Shown: positions 47,836-56,807, counted from the stretch's first letter. The stretch is DNA of 64,000 bases from Geodermatophilus sp. TF02-6 (GCF_003319115.1 NZ_QOHF01000012.1:62001-126000), one strand, 5' to 3'. Numbers and translations: made by a program. Notes: a model not told the origin generated them from the sequence alone.

Positions 47836-47857
47836 TTCTGCTACATCGATAGCAGAA
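47836..47857. promoter_or_regulatory. palindromic operator TTCTGCTA-N6-TAGCAGAA
   Basis: Two perfect 8-bp half-sites face each other across CATCGA, 46 bp upstream of the exporter operon start and 67 bp upstream of the divergent membrane protein. The stretch is unusually AT-rich for this genome. The small XRE regulator of the operon is one candidate ligand. Confidence 0.65.
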
Positions 47858-47923
47858 GTCTTGTCTGCATCCCGCCCCGACTAGCGTGACCGGGGAGTTC
47901 CGCGGGTGACGGGAGGCCGCGCG

Positions 47924-48739
47924 ATGGCGGGGGTCCGCTGGCTGACAGCGCTGGTGCCGCTGACCAGCGCCGCGCTGGTGACCACCGGCGTCCTCGACCT
48001 CCGTGCCGGCCTGCTGGTCGCCCTGGCGCTCGAGGCCGCTCTCGCCGTCCTCCTGCTGGTCGAGGCCGTGCCGTTCCGGCGGGCGTACCGCGTCGCGCGC
48101 CGGACCGGGGCCGGACGGCTCGCGGCCGCCGTCGTCGGGGCCGAGGCGGTCTGGCCGCCGGTGGTGGTCCGCCTGGCGCGGGCGGAGGTCGGGATCCTGC
48201 GCTTGCTGTGGTGGGCCGTGCGCCGGCGGGAGGACGTCGGCCCGGGCGACACCGCGCTCGGTTACGCCGGCCGATTCGGTGTGGTGCTCGTCGTCCTGAC
48301 CGTCCTCGGCGTGCTCGAGACCGGCGTGCTGCACGTGCTCGTCCTGTGGGAGACCGTGCGCTGGGGGCTCGTCGTGGTGTCGGTCTACGCGCTCGTGTGG
48401 AGCGTCGGCTTCGCGTCCTCGCCGCGGCAACACCCGCACCTGCTGCGCGACGGGGAGTTGGTGCTGCGCTCCGGGCACCTGCACGCCTTCGCCGTCCCGC
48501 TGTCCGGCCTGGTCGCGGCCCGGCGCAGTGTCGTGAGCGACCACCGGCGCACCGTCGTCCACGACGGCGAACGGCTGGTCGTGTCGGTCATGGGCGACCC
48601 CAACGTCGAACTGCGCCTCGATCCGCCGGTGCGGGTGGCCGGCCGGGAGGGGCCGGTGGCCCGTGTCGCGTTCTGGGTCGACGATCCGCAGGCCGTCGCC
48701 CGGCTGCTCCACGACCGCACCGTCCCGGTCGACCACTGA
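47924..48739 (+). CDS. hypothetical membrane protein
   Basis: The ATG at 47924 follows GGGAGG; a GTG at 47906 is in frame but lacks a site. The 271-aa product has two helices at the N-terminus (LTALVPLTSAALVTTGVL; LLVALALEAALAVLLLVEAV) and a second pair near residues 125-175 (FGVVLVVLTVLGVLETGVLHVLVL; GLVVVSVYALVWSVGF). A soluble C-terminal domain of about 95 residues resembles a PH-like beta domain ('HPHLLRDGELVLRSGHLHAFAVPLSGLVAARRS'). I do not recognise a family. Confidence 0.75.
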   Translation: MAGVRWLTALVPLTSAALVTTGVLDLRAGLLVALALEAALAVLLLVEAVPFRRAYRVARRTGAGRLAAAVVGAEAVWPPVVVRLARAEVGILRLLWWAVRRREDVGPGDTALGYAGRFGVVLVVLTVLGVLETGVLHVLVLWETVRWGLVVVSVYALVWSVGFASSPRQHPHLLRDGELVLRSGHLHAFAVPLSGLVAARRSVVSDHRRTVVHDGERLVVSVMGDPNVELRLDPPVRVAGREGPVARVAFWVDDPQAVARLLHDRTVPVDH

Positions 48740-48757
48740 CGTCCCCGCGGGAACGTC
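48738..48757. terminator. GACGTNCCCGCGGGAACGTC-type hairpin
   Basis: A 20-bp palindrome with one mismatched pair starts within the stop codon of the membrane protein gene. Its core CCCGCGGGAACG recurs at 50438-50463 (perfect) and, less well, at 51006-51021. It probably ends the upstream transcript. Confidence 0.6.
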
Positions 48758-48824
48758 GGCCTCTTGAGCCACCTCCATGTGCAGGTTGTCGACCTGCGGT
48801 TCTGTCACTCTCTCGGCTCAGCCT

Positions 48825-48840
48825 TCGAACATGTGTTCGA
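48825..48840. promoter_or_regulatory. LexA/SOS box
   Basis: TCGAACATGTGTTCGA is a perfect palindrome matching the actinobacterial LexA box (TCGAAC-N4-GTTCGA). It ends 16 bp before the ATG of the DUF222/HNH gene, so that gene should be induced by DNA damage. Its position also rules out the upstream GTG codons as starts. Confidence 0.88.
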
Positions 48841-48856
48841 GGACGAGGAGGGTGTG

Positions 48857-50428
48857 ATGGCCGAGGAGCCCGAGAGCGGGCAGCTGTCGCTGGGTGAGCT
48901 TGCGGCCCGGATCACCAGCGGGGCGGTGCGGCTGGCCGCGGCCACCGCGGCCTGGCTGGCGCTGGTCGCGGAGTTCGACCGCCGCGAGGGCTGGGGCGCG
49001 GTCGGGATTCGCTCGTGTGCGCACTGGCTGGCCTGGCAGTGCGGGCTGTCCCCCGGCGCGGCCCGCGAGCACGTCCGCGTCGCCCGGGCGCTGACCGTCC
49101 TGCCTGCGGTCGCCGGGGCGTTCGCCGCTGGGCGACTGTCCTACGCCAAGGTACGGGCACTGACCCGGGTGGCCGAGCCGGCCACCGAGGCCACCCTGCT
49201 GGAGCTGGCGCACCAGCTGACCGCCTCGCAGCTGGAGCGGGTGGTCCGCGAGTGGCGCCGATCCGACCGGGTCGATGACGCGACCGTCGCCGTCAAGCGG
49301 CGCTTCGAGCACTACTGGGACGACGACGGGATGCTGCACGTGCGGCTGTGCCTGGACGCCGAGCAGGGGACGACGTTCCTGGCCGGGGTGGAGTCCCTGG
49401 CCGAGCGCACCGCCCGCCGGGAGCGGGCCGCCGCCAAGCGGGAGGACGCCCGGCGGGAGCGGGACGCGACCACGCGGGATGGTGCCGATCCGGACGGCGC
49501 CGAGCTGGCCGAGGACGACGAGGTGGCTCTGACCCGGGAACGGACGACCGAGCGCCGCTGCGCCGCGGTCGCGGCGCTGGCCGCCGCCGCGGCCGAGGCC
49601 GACCGCCGCGCCGGGGACCCGCCGCGGCGGGAGGTGGTGGTGCACGTCGACGCCGCGGTGGTTGCCGAGGACGCCGCCGCCGGCCGCGCCCACCTGGCGG
49701 GCGGGCCGGCGCTGCACCCCTCGGACGTGCGGCGCATGCTGTGCGAGGCCACCGTGGTGACCATGCTCGAACGCGGCCGCGAACCACTGGCCGTCGGTCG
49801 CGCCCGCCGCCTGGCCACCCGCGCCCAGCGCCGGGCGCTGCACCGCCGCGACGGGGGTTGTGCCCGTCCGGGCTGTGCGGAGACCCGCATCGAGCGGCTG
49901 CACGCCCACCACTTGCGGCCCTGGCTGGCCGGCGGGGGCACCGATGTGGCGAACACGGTGCTGCTGTGCGACGTCGACCACGGCCTGGCCCACGACCTGG
50001 ACCTGAACATGACCCGCCGGGACGGGGTCCTGGTCATCACCACCCCCGATGACCGGCGGGTGTGGGGAGCGGCCGACGTGGTCTTCCACGACGGGGTGGC
50101 CGGGCTGGCCGCCGGAGTCGACAACGGGCGGGGCACCGGTGTCCAACCGCTCGACACCACCGTCGCACGCCGCCCGGAGGCAGCGTCGAGGCCGATGGCA
50201 TCGCCGACCGCAGGCATGACGGCAGCTGGAGGCGCGGAGGCGTCGACACCCGTGTCGTCGCTCACCCGGCTGCTGTTCCCCGACCGGGCACCCGACCTGC
50301 CCGACGCGATGCACGCGGGCGGCGAACCGATGGACCTGGCCTACGTCGTCGGTGTCCTGCTGGCCAACCGCGACCTGGAACGCCGCCTCGCCGCCGAGAA
50401 CGCCGTCCGGCTGACCGCCGTGGCATGA
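48857..50428 (+). CDS. DUF222 domain HNH endonuclease (13E12 repeat family)
   Basis: The ATG at 48857 follows GAGGAGG. The 523-aa product has the long DUF222 helical domain ('AWLALVAEFDRREGWGAVGIRSCAHWLAWQCGLSPGAAREHVRVARAL', 'LSYAKVRALTRVAEPATE') and a C-terminal HNH motif 'LHRRDGGCARPGCAETRIERLHAHHLRPWLAGGGTDVANTVLLCDVDHGLAHD', whose His/Asn/His and CxxxxC residues suggest metal-dependent cutting. These genes are multi-copy in actinobacteria and several mycobacterial members are LexA-regulated, as this one appears to be. The actual DNA target is unknown. Confidence 0.92.
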   Translation: MAEEPESGQLSLGELAARITSGAVRLAAATAAWLALVAEFDRREGWGAVGIRSCAHWLAWQCGLSPGAAREHVRVARALTVLPAVAGAFAAGRLSYAKVRALTRVAEPATEATLLELAHQLTASQLERVVREWRRSDRVDDATVAVKRRFEHYWDDDGMLHVRLCLDAEQGTTFLAGVESLAERTARRERAAAKREDARRERDATTRDGADPDGAELAEDDEVALTRERTTERRCAAVAALAAAAAEADRRAGDPPRREVVVHVDAAVVAEDAAAGRAHLAGGPALHPSDVRRMLCEATVVTMLERGREPLAVGRARRLATRAQRRALHRRDGGCARPGCAETRIERLHAHHLRPWLAGGGTDVANTVLLCDVDHGLAHDLDLNMTRRDGVLVITTPDDRRVWGAADVVFHDGVAGLAAGVDNGRGTGVQPLDTTVARRPEAASRPMASPTAGMTAAGGAEASTPVSSLTRLLFPDRAPDLPDAMHAGGEPMDLAYVVGVLLANRDLERRLAAENAVRLTAVA

Positions 50429-50437
50429 CTGGAAGCC

Positions 50438-50463
50438 GTCGGCGTTCCCGCGGGAACGCCGAC
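50438..50463. terminator. perfect 26-bp palindromic hairpin after the HNH gene
   Basis: The sequence GTCGGCGTTCCCG and its exact inverse meet with no loop at 50450/50451. In RNA it would fold with a small loop at the centre. It lies 9 bp past the HNH stop and just before the transposase remnant, and is related to the hairpin at 48738. Confidence 0.72.
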
Positions 50464-50473
50464 GCACGATTGA

Positions 50474-50854
50474 TCAGTGCAGCGGGCCGACCGGCGTCGC
50501 CACCTTCATCCGTCGCCAGCGCAGCTCCAACGAGATCATGGCCAGCAGCGCGTTGAGGCCCTTGATCTTGTTGTAGCCGTAGCCAGCGCCCTGCTTGGCG
50601 TAGCCATGGGCTTCCCGCATCGTGTCGTCCAGATCCAGGTAGGTGACCTGGTCCGCGCCGGGCAGCAGCGGAGTGCTGTTGGCCAGCGCGGTCAGGAACG
50701 CGGCGGCGACGCTGTCGAGCTGGCGGACGTGGCCGAAATCGCCCAGCCCGCAGGACTGCGCCAGCGCCACCACCGGGGCCAGGCCGCCTGCCGACACGAG
50801 ATTCGGGTCATCGAACATCGCCGACAACGTCGACGAACCGTGAGACAGTCGCAT
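50474..50854 (-). pseudogene. IS1380-family transposase remnant
   Basis: From ATG 50854 the frame reads 'MRLSHGSSTLSAMFDDPNLVSAGGLAPVVALAQSCGLGDF', the usual N-terminus of IS1380-type transposases, then jumps to 'GHVRQLDSVAAAFLTALANSTPLLPGADQVTYLDLDDTMREAHGYAKQGAGYGYNKIKGLNALLAMIS'. Roughly 60 residues that normally lie between these blocks are missing, and everything after about residue 110 (most of the catalytic domain) is lost and replaced by unrelated codons. No terminal inverted repeats were seen. It is a dead relic. Confidence 0.82.
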
Positions 50855-51005
50855 CCAGCGGATGCCCTTCTGTGTGGACCGTTGTGACCTTCGACAAGCC
50901 ACATCCTTCCTGCTCAGAGGGGCATCCGTGCGTTACGACCCGTCCTCGGCCGCCATTCTGACGGTGGATCCAGGCTGAGGCCGGCTGCCGTGGCCTGACC
51001 GCTGA

Positions 51006-51021
51006 CGTTCCTGCGGGAACG
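51006..51021. terminator. short hairpin downstream of the cobalamin operon
   Basis: CGTTCC and GGAACG pair around TGCG, 15 bp past the last gene of the minus-strand cobalamin operon. The core resembles the hairpins at 48738 and 50438. Confidence 0.5.
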
Positions 51022-51035
51022 CGGACGCCGGTCCG

Positions 51036-52295
51036 TCAGCGCGGCAGGCCGACCTCGGCGGCCAGCCGCACGACCTCGCCGACCACCCAGACCGCCGGCG
51101 GGCGGATCCCCTCGTCGGCCAGCGTCTGCTCCAGCCCGGCCAGGGTGGTGCGCACGGTGCGCTGGGTCGGCGTCGACCCGTCGGCGACGACGGCCACCGG
51201 CGTCTCCGGCGCGCGGCCGTGCTCGACGAGCGCCGCGGCGATGGCCGGCGCGGTGTCCACGCCCATGAGGACGACCACGGTGCCCCGCAGCCGCCCGAGC
51301 GCGGCCCAGTCGACCAGCGACTGCGGGTGCCCCGGTGGCACGTGCCCGGAGACGACGACGAACTCGTGGGTCAGCCCCCGGTGGGTGACCGGGATGCCGG
51401 CCAGCGCCGGGACGCCGATCGCGCTGGTCACCCCGGGCACCACCTCGACCGGGACACCGGCGGCCGCGCACGCCTCCAGCTCCTCCATGCCGCGGCCGAA
51501 GACGAACGGGTCGCCGCCCTTGAGCCGCACCACCCGCCGACCGGCCTGGGCGTGCTCGACCAGCAGCGCGTTGATCTGCTCCTGCGCCATGTACCGGCCG
51601 CGCGGCAGCTTGGCGGCGTCGATGACCTCGACGTCGGCCGGCAGCGAGGCCAGCAGCGACTGCGGCGCGAGGTGGTCGGCGACCACGACGTCGGCCTGCG
51701 CCACCGCCTGCTGCCCGCGCACCGTGATCAGCCCCGGGTCGCCCGGCCCGCCGCCGACCAGGACGACGCTGCCCGGCCGCCCACCCGGGACCTCCCGCGC
51801 CGCGCGGTCGCGGATGGTGCCGTCGGTGAGCCCGGCGACGACGGCGTCCCGGACGCCGACCGCCCGCTGCGGGTCCCCGCCGCCGTGCACGCCGACGACG
51901 AGGTCGCCCTGCCGGCCCACGGCGGGGGTCCAGACGCTGGACGCCGACCGGTCGTCGGCGCGGGCGCAGAAGAGCCGCGACCGGTCGGCCTCCTCGGCGA
52001 CCGCGGCGTTGACCGCGGGGTCGTCGGTGGCGGCCACCGCGTACCAGGCGCCGTCGAGGTCGCCGGGTTCGTAGCGGCGGCGCACCCAGGTGACCGCGCC
52101 CGGCTCGACCAGCGCCTCCAGCGCCGGGGTGACCTCGGGGCTGACCACGGTCACCCGGGCGCGGGCCTCGAGCAGACCGGCGACGCGCCGGTGGGCGACC
52201 TGACCGCCGCCCACGACGACGACCCGCCGGTCGAGCAGCCGCAGGCCGACCGGGTAGACGACCCCGCTCGCGGGGTCGACCGGCGTCGCGTTCAC
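51036..52295 (-). CDS. cobA: uroporphyrinogen-III C-methyltransferase with precorrin-2 dehydrogenase domain (CysG-like)
   Basis: The GTG at 52295 overlaps cobT by 4 bp. The 419-aa product has an N-terminal NAD-binding dehydrogenase domain ('RRVVVVGGGQVAHRRVAGLLEARARVTVVSPE', 'AWYAVAATDDPAVNAAVAEEAD') and a C-terminal SUMT domain ('VVLVGGGPGDPGLITVRGQQAV', 'VRLKGGDPFVFGRGMEELE', 'VVPGVTSAIGVPALAGIPVTHRG'). It methylates uroporphyrinogen III to precorrin-2, the branch point to cobalamin and siroheme. It is the last gene of the operon. Confidence 0.94.
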   Translation of the reverse strand: MNATPVDPASGVVYPVGLRLLDRRVVVVGGGQVAHRRVAGLLEARARVTVVSPEVTPALEALVEPGAVTWVRRRYEPGDLDGAWYAVAATDDPAVNAAVAEEADRSRLFCARADDRSASSVWTPAVGRQGDLVVGVHGGGDPQRAVGVRDAVVAGLTDGTIRDRAAREVPGGRPGSVVLVGGGPGDPGLITVRGQQAVAQADVVVADHLAPQSLLASLPADVEVIDAAKLPRGRYMAQEQINALLVEHAQAGRRVVRLKGGDPFVFGRGMEELEACAAAGVPVEVVPGVTSAIGVPALAGIPVTHRGLTHEFVVVSGHVPPGHPQSLVDWAALGRLRGTVVVLMGVDTAPAIAAALVEHGRAPETPVAVVADGSTPTQRTVRTTLAGLEQTLADEGIRPPAVWVVGEVVRLAAEVGLPR

Positions 52296-53398
52296 GACTT
52301 CTCCGTCACCCCGGCCGAGTCGAAGGTGGCCACCTCGCGCAGCGCCCGAGCCGCGCTGGCGACCAGCGGCAGGGCCAGCAGCGCTCCGGTGCCCTCGCCG
52401 AGGCGCAGGTCCAGGCCGAGCAGCGGCCGCAGGCCCAGCGCGCGCAGCGCGAGGGCGTGACCCGGCTCGGCCGAGGTGTGACCGGCCAGCGCGTGCCCCA
52501 GCGCCGCCGGGCACAGCGCGGCGGCCACCAGGGCGGCGGAGCCTGCGATGACCCCGTCGAGCAGCACCGGCACCCGCGCGGCCGCGGCACCGATCACGAA
52601 CCCGGCCAGGGCGGCGTGCTCCAGGCCGCCGACCTCGGCCAGGACGGCCAGCGCGGCCTCCGGCGTCCCGGGCCGTTCCGGTACGCGGGCCACCGCGCGG
52701 CCGACGACCTGCACCTTGCGGGCCAGCGTGGCGTCGTCCACGCCGGTGCCGCGGCCGGTCGCCTCGGCCGGGGTGGCGCCGGTGAAGGCGCACACCAGCG
52801 CGGCCGAGGCGGTCGTGTTGGTGATCCCCATGTCGCCGGTGACCAGGCAGGCGGAGTCGGCGGCCAGCTCGGTGGCCACCTCGACGCCGACCTCGACCGC
52901 CCGCCGCGCCTCGTCGAGGGTCATCGCCGGCCCGGCGGCGAGGTCGGCGGTGCCCGAGCGGACCTTGCGGCGCAGCAGCGCCGGGTTCGGCTCGACGGCG
53001 TAGGGGGTGGCCACCCCGACGTCCACGACGACGACGTCCGCACCGAGCTGGGCGGCGAAGGCGTTCACGACCGCGCCGCCGCGGGCGAAGTTGGCCACCA
53101 TCTGCGCGGTGACCTCCTGCGGCCAGGGGGTGACCCCCTGGGCGTGCACGCCGTGGTCGCCGGCGAAGACGGCGACCACGGCGGGGGTCGGCAGCGGTGG
53201 CGGGCAGGCGCCGGCGGTGCCGGACAGCTGCGCGGCGACGTCCTCGAGGACGCCGAGGGAGCCCGGCGGCTTGGTCATCCGGTCCAGGCGGTCGCGGGCG
53301 GCGCGCTCGGCGGCGGCGTCGCGCGGGCGGACGGCGGCGACCGTGTCGCCCAGCAGGGTACCGGCGAACGGGACCGGGGCCGGGTCGGGTGGGTTCAC
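52292..53398 (-). CDS. cobT: nicotinate-nucleotide--dimethylbenzimidazole phosphoribosyltransferase
   Basis: The GTG at 53398 gives 368 aa: 'ARDRLDRMTKPPGSLGVLEDVAAQLSG', 'VVAVFAGDHGVHAQGVTPWPQEVTAQMVANFARGGAVVNAFA', 'CLVTGDMGITNTTASAAL', and a Glu-rich end 'LDLRLGEGTGALLALPLV' that carries the catalytic Glu region. It activates the lower ligand base of cobalamin. cobU and cobS, often adjacent, are not in this window. Confidence 0.95.
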   Translation of the reverse strand: MNPPDPAPVPFAGTLLGDTVAAVRPRDAAAERAARDRLDRMTKPPGSLGVLEDVAAQLSGTAGACPPPLPTPAVVAVFAGDHGVHAQGVTPWPQEVTAQMVANFARGGAVVNAFAAQLGADVVVVDVGVATPYAVEPNPALLRRKVRSGTADLAAGPAMTLDEARRAVEVGVEVATELAADSACLVTGDMGITNTTASAALVCAFTGATPAEATGRGTGVDDATLARKVQVVGRAVARVPERPGTPEAALAVLAEVGGLEHAALAGFVIGAAAARVPVLLDGVIAGSAALVAAALCPAALGHALAGHTSAEPGHALALRALGLRPLLGLDLRLGEGTGALLALPLVASAARALREVATFDSAGVTEKS

Positions 53399-53406
53399 GG
53401 AGCGGC

Positions 53407-54477
53407 TCAGCGGATCTCCTCGGGGACGGCGGGGGCCCGCGGCGCCGATGCCGGGGGAGCTGCGTCCTCCAGGATCGCAGCGAGGTCGGCGGCGAAGGCG
53501 GCCGAGGTCGCCGGGTCCCGGACGGCGACCCGCAGGTGGTCGGCGTCCAGGCCCGGGAAGGTGTCGCCGCGGCGCACCGCCCAGCCCCGCGCGCGCAGCC
53601 GCTCGCGCACCCGCGCGCCGTCGGGTACCCGCAGCAGCACGAACGACGAGCGCGGCCTGCCGACCACCTCGGCCCCGGCCGGCAGCGCGGCCAGCAGGGC
53701 GGCCCGGTGGCCGGTCAGCTCCCGCGCCGCCGCCTCGGCCTCGGCGCGCGCGGCGGCGGTCGTGCACGCGGCCAGCGCGGCCAGCGCCGGCGTGGACACC
53801 GGCCAGTGCGGCTGGTGCGCGCCCAGTGCGGCCACCAGGTCCGGTGGTCCGAGGGCGTAGCCGACCCGCAGCCCGGCCAGCCCCCACGTCTTGGTCAGGC
53901 TGCGCACCACGAGCAGACCGGGCAGGTCACGCCGAGGCGCCAGCGACGCCGGCTCGCCGGGCACGGTGTCGGCGAACGCCTCGTCGACCAGCAGCACCCG
54001 CCCCGGCCGGGCCAGCGCCGCGACGTCACGGTGCGGGTGCAGCACCGAGGTCGGGTTGGTCGGGTTGCCGAGCACCACGAGGTCGGCGTCGTCGGGCACG
54101 GCGGCGGGGTCGAGCCGGTGGGCCGGTGCGGCCAGGAGCAGCCGCTCGACGGGGTGGCCGGCGGCCCGCAGCGCGGCCTCCGGCTCCGTGAACGACGGGT
54201 GGACGACGACCGCGCGGCGGGGCGTGAGCGCCCGCGCGACCAGCGTGAACGCCTCGGCGGCGCCGGCGGTGAGCAGCACCTCGTCGGCTGGCCGGCCGTG
54301 CGCGGCGGCGACCGCGGCGCGGGCCGGCCGTGCGTCGGGGTAGCCGGCGGCGTCGTCGAGGGCCGCGTGCAGGACGGCGCGCAGCCACGGCGGCGGCGTC
54401 CCCGCGCGGACGTTGACGGCGAGGTCGACCAGGCCGGGCGCGAGGTCGTCGTCCCCGTGGTGGTCCAGGTCCGTCAC
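53407..54477 (-). CDS. cobC: CobC-like PLP-dependent aminotransferase/decarboxylase
   Basis: The GTG at 54477 overlaps the upstream gene by 4 bp. The 356-aa product is a class I/II fold enzyme: 'LAVNVRAGTPPPWLRAVL', 'LLTAGAAEAFTLVARAL', 'LVVLGNPTNPTSVL', 'RVLLVDEAFAD' and the PLP lysine in 'LLVVRSLTKTWGLAGLRVGYA'. In cobalamin operons this type (CobC, Rv2231c) is taken to make the aminopropanol linker precursor from threonine phosphate. Histidinol-phosphate aminotransferase is the close relative it could be mistaken for. Confidence 0.9.
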   Translation of the reverse strand: MTDLDHHGDDDLAPGLVDLAVNVRAGTPPPWLRAVLHAALDDAAGYPDARPARAAVAAAHGRPADEVLLTAGAAEAFTLVARALTPRRAVVVHPSFTEPEAALRAAGHPVERLLLAAPAHRLDPAAVPDDADLVVLGNPTNPTSVLHPHRDVAALARPGRVLLVDEAFADTVPGEPASLAPRRDLPGLLVVRSLTKTWGLAGLRVGYALGPPDLVAALGAHQPHWPVSTPALAALAACTTAAARAEAEAAARELTGHRAALLAALPAGAEVVGRPRSSFVLLRVPDGARVRERLRARGWAVRRGDTFPGLDADHLRVAVRDPATSAAFAADLAAILEDAAPPASAPRAPAVPEEIR

Positions 54478-54884
54478 CCCGCCACCGCCACGGTCACCCG
54501 GCCCACGACTGTCCGCCCGACGAGGAGCTGTCCGCCGCCGAGCAGCGCGGCGGCCTCGGCGACCGAGGGTGTGCCCACCGCCGCGGCCACCCGCGCCGAC
54601 GGGGCGGCCACCGGGACGGCGGCCAGCGCCTCCACCGGGTGACCGGTCAGGGTCCAGCCGCGGGCCGCGGCGGCGGCCACGACCCCGGGTTCGGCGGCGC
54701 GGACGTCGAGGGTGGCCAGCCGCACGCCGGCTCGGTCGTCCCCGGCCGAGGACGGTGGTCCTGCCGTGCTCGGCCGTCCGGTCCGCGGAGTGGTCGCCTC
54801 GAGCGCTGCCAGGACGGCGTCCACCGCGGCCAGCACCTCCGCGGCGGACACCCCCGGGCGCGCGCCGACGCCGACGACGGTCAC
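54474..54884 (-). CDS. cobalamin biosynthesis protein, CbiG C-terminal/CobE-like
   Basis: The GTG at 54884 gives 136 aa: '[24 protein letters not shown]', '[24 protein letters not shown]' and '[14 protein letters not shown]'. These match the CbiG C-terminal/CobE domain (GIGCRRGVS..., LASID...KKDEPGL). In aerobic producers CobE supports an undefined step of corrin ring formation. It lies between cobC and cbiO with 4-bp overlaps on both sides. A short Thr/Ser-rich insert is present at residues 35-50. Confidence 0.82.
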   Translation of the reverse strand: MTVVGVGARPGVSAAEVLAAVDAVLAALEATTPRTGRPSTAGPPSSAGDDRAGVRLATLDVRAAEPGVVAAAAARGWTLTGHPVEALAAVPVAAPSARVAAAVGTPSVAEAAALLGGGQLLVGRTVVGRVTVAVAG

Positions 54885-55720
54885 GGGGTGGCCCCCTGCG
54901 GCAGTGCGGCGAGCAGCTCGGGGGCGTCGCGGGGCAGCGCGCCGTCGGGCAGCAGGCCGAGAGCGCGCAGCCGGGCGCCGACGGTGAGCGCCCACGGCCG
55001 GTCGAGCCGGGCGCGGGCGAGCAGGGCGTCGTCGCCGAGGACGTCGGCCGGTGCACCCTGCACCACCGCGCGGTCGACGACGACGGCCACTTCGTCGGCC
55101 CAGCGCAGCGCCAGGTCGACGTCGTGGGTGCTCATCACGACGGTGGAACCGGAGGTCTGCAGCCGGTCCAGCGCGGCCAGCGCCTCGGCGACCGCGGACG
55201 GGTCGAGTCCGGCGGTGGGCTCGTCGAGCAGCAGCACGCAGGGGCGCATGGCGACCGCGCCGGCGATCGCGACCCGTTTGCGCTCGCCGTAGGAGAGCTG
55301 GTGGGTGGGCCGGGCGGCCAGGGCGTCGACGGCCAGCAGCGCCAGCGCCTCGGCGACCCGCTGCCGGACGGCGTCCTCGGGCAGGCCGAGGTTGAGCGGG
55401 CCGAACGACACGTCCTGGGCGACCGAGGCGGAGAACAGCTGGTCGTCGGGGTCCTGCAGCACCAGCTGCACCTCAGCCCGGTGCGCCCGCAGGCCGCGGC
55501 GGGTGTGCGCCAGCCGCTGCCCGTCCAGCGCCACCGTGCCGGCGGCCGGCTGCAGCGCCCCGGACAGGCAGCGCAGCAGGGTGGTCTTGCCGGAGCCGTT
55601 GGCGCCGAGGACCGCCAGCCGGCGTCCGGCCGGGACGGTGAGCGAGGCGCCGTCGAGCACCCGGCGGCCGCGCTCGTAGCCGGCGACCAGGCCCCGGGCG
55701 GTCAGCGTGCGGTGGCTCAC
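54881..55720 (-). CDS. cbiO: cobalt ECF transporter ATPase
   Basis: The 279-aa ABC ATPase has Walker A '[18 protein letters not shown]', Q-loop '[31 protein letters not shown]' (the QDPDDQ typical of energy-coupling-factor ATPases), signature '[17 protein letters not shown]', Walker B '[13 protein letters not shown]' and switch '[12 protein letters not shown]'. It powers cobalt import with CbiM, CbiN and CbiQ. The start overlaps cbiQ by 4 bp. Confidence 0.95.
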   Translation of the reverse strand: MSHRTLTARGLVAGYERGRRVLDGASLTVPAGRRLAVLGANGSGKTTLLRCLSGALQPAAGTVALDGQRLAHTRRGLRAHRAEVQLVLQDPDDQLFSASVAQDVSFGPLNLGLPEDAVRQRVAEALALLAVDALAARPTHQLSYGERKRVAIAGAVAMRPCVLLLDEPTAGLDPSAVAEALAALDRLQTSGSTVVMSTHDVDLALRWADEVAVVVDRAVVQGAPADVLGDDALLARARLDRPWALTVGARLRALGLLPDGALPRDAPELLAALPQGATP

Positions 55721-56469
55721 GCGAGCGCCGTGCCCGCGACGACGAGGCTCAGCGACACCAGCGCGGCCAGCCCGGCGACGCTCGCGGCGAGGAACGCCCG
55801 GGACGACGGCAGCGCCTCGGGCAGCACCCGCAGGCCGGTCTCCATGCCGCGGCCGGCCAGCCCCTCCTGCAGCCGGCGGGCGCGGTCCCAGGACCGGGTG
55901 AGCACCGCCGCGGCCAGCGCCCCCGACGAGCGGTAGGAGCGCCGCCAGGTCGAGTGGCCCATCCGCGCCGTCTGGGCCTCGCGGATGGTGGACAGGCTGG
56001 CCAGCAGGACGAAGAGCAGCCGGTAGGTCACCGCGGCGACCTCCACGACGGCCGCCGGCACCCGCAGCGCGCGCAGCGCCGGCAGCAGGTCCGACACCGG
56101 CGTGGTGGTGGCCAGCAGCAGCACCGCGGCGCCGCCGGCCAGCGCGTGCCCCACCAGCGACCCGGCCTGGGCCGCGGCGTCCGGGGCCCAGCCGACGCCG
56201 TCACCGTCCACCCGGACCACGGCGGTCAGCGCACCGACGGCGACGAAGGCCAGCGGCCAGCGCACCGCCCGGCCGAAGGTGCGGGCCGGCACGCGGGCCG
56301 GGCCGAGGGCGAGGGTGACGGCGGTCAGCCCGACGAGCAGGCTGCCCGGCCAGGCCGGCAGGACCAGCGCGCAGCCGACCAGGCCCAGGCAGAGCAGCAG
56401 CTTGTCGGCGGGGGAACGGCGGCGCCAGGCGCTGGCCCAGGCGGCGTCGTCGACGGCCAGGCCGCTCAC
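55717..56469 (-). CDS. cbiQ: cobalt ECF transporter transmembrane subunit
   Basis: The GTG at 56469 gives 250 aa with five or six helices. The CbiQ motifs are '[21 protein letters not shown]', '[63 protein letters not shown]' (coupling helices) and '[21 protein letters not shown]'. It links the ATPase to CbiM/N. Confidence 0.93.
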   Translation of the reverse strand: MSGLAVDDAAWASAWRRRSPADKLLLCLGLVGCALVLPAWPGSLLVGLTAVTLALGPARVPARTFGRAVRWPLAFVAVGALTAVVRVDGDGVGWAPDAAAQAGSLVGHALAGGAAVLLLATTTPVSDLLPALRALRVPAAVVEVAAVTYRLLFVLLASLSTIREAQTARMGHSTWRRSYRSSGALAAAVLTRSWDRARRLQEGLAGRGMETGLRVLPEALPSSRAFLAASVAGLAALVSLSLVVAGTALA

Positions 56470-56807
56470 GTCGCGCCGTCCTCCCGCGCCGGGCCGGCCC
56501 GATCGCCGTCCGCCCGCGCCCGCTCGGCCAGCCGGCGGCCGCGCAGCCGGCCCAGCACGTAGCCCAGCACCCCGCCGCCGAGCGCGGCCTGCAGCGCGAA
56601 CAGCCCCGACTCGACCTCCGACGACGACGGGGTGAACACCGAGGAGAACCAGGGCCGGTAGTCCGGGTCGCCCTGCTCGACGACCGCGGTGACCTGGCTG
56701 TCGGTGCCCGAGTAGTCCGACCGGCCCCGGTCGAGCGCCAGCGGGACGGCGAACAGCGCGACCACGCCCAGCACCAGCAGGACGGTGACCAGCCGCCGGC
56801 GGCTCAC
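56466..56807 (-). CDS. cbiN: cobalt transporter small subunit CbiN
   Basis: The 113-aa protein has two helices ([22 protein letters not shown]; '[24 protein letters not shown]') around the family segment '[37 protein letters not shown]'. CbiN helps CbiM take up Co(II). It overlaps both neighbours by 4 bp. Confidence 0.92.
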   Translation of the reverse strand: MSRRRLVTVLLVLGVVALFAVPLALDRGRSDYSGTDSQVTAVVEQGDPDYRPWFSSVFTPSSSEVESGLFALQAALGGGVLGYVLGRLRGRRLAERARADGDRAGPAREDGAT

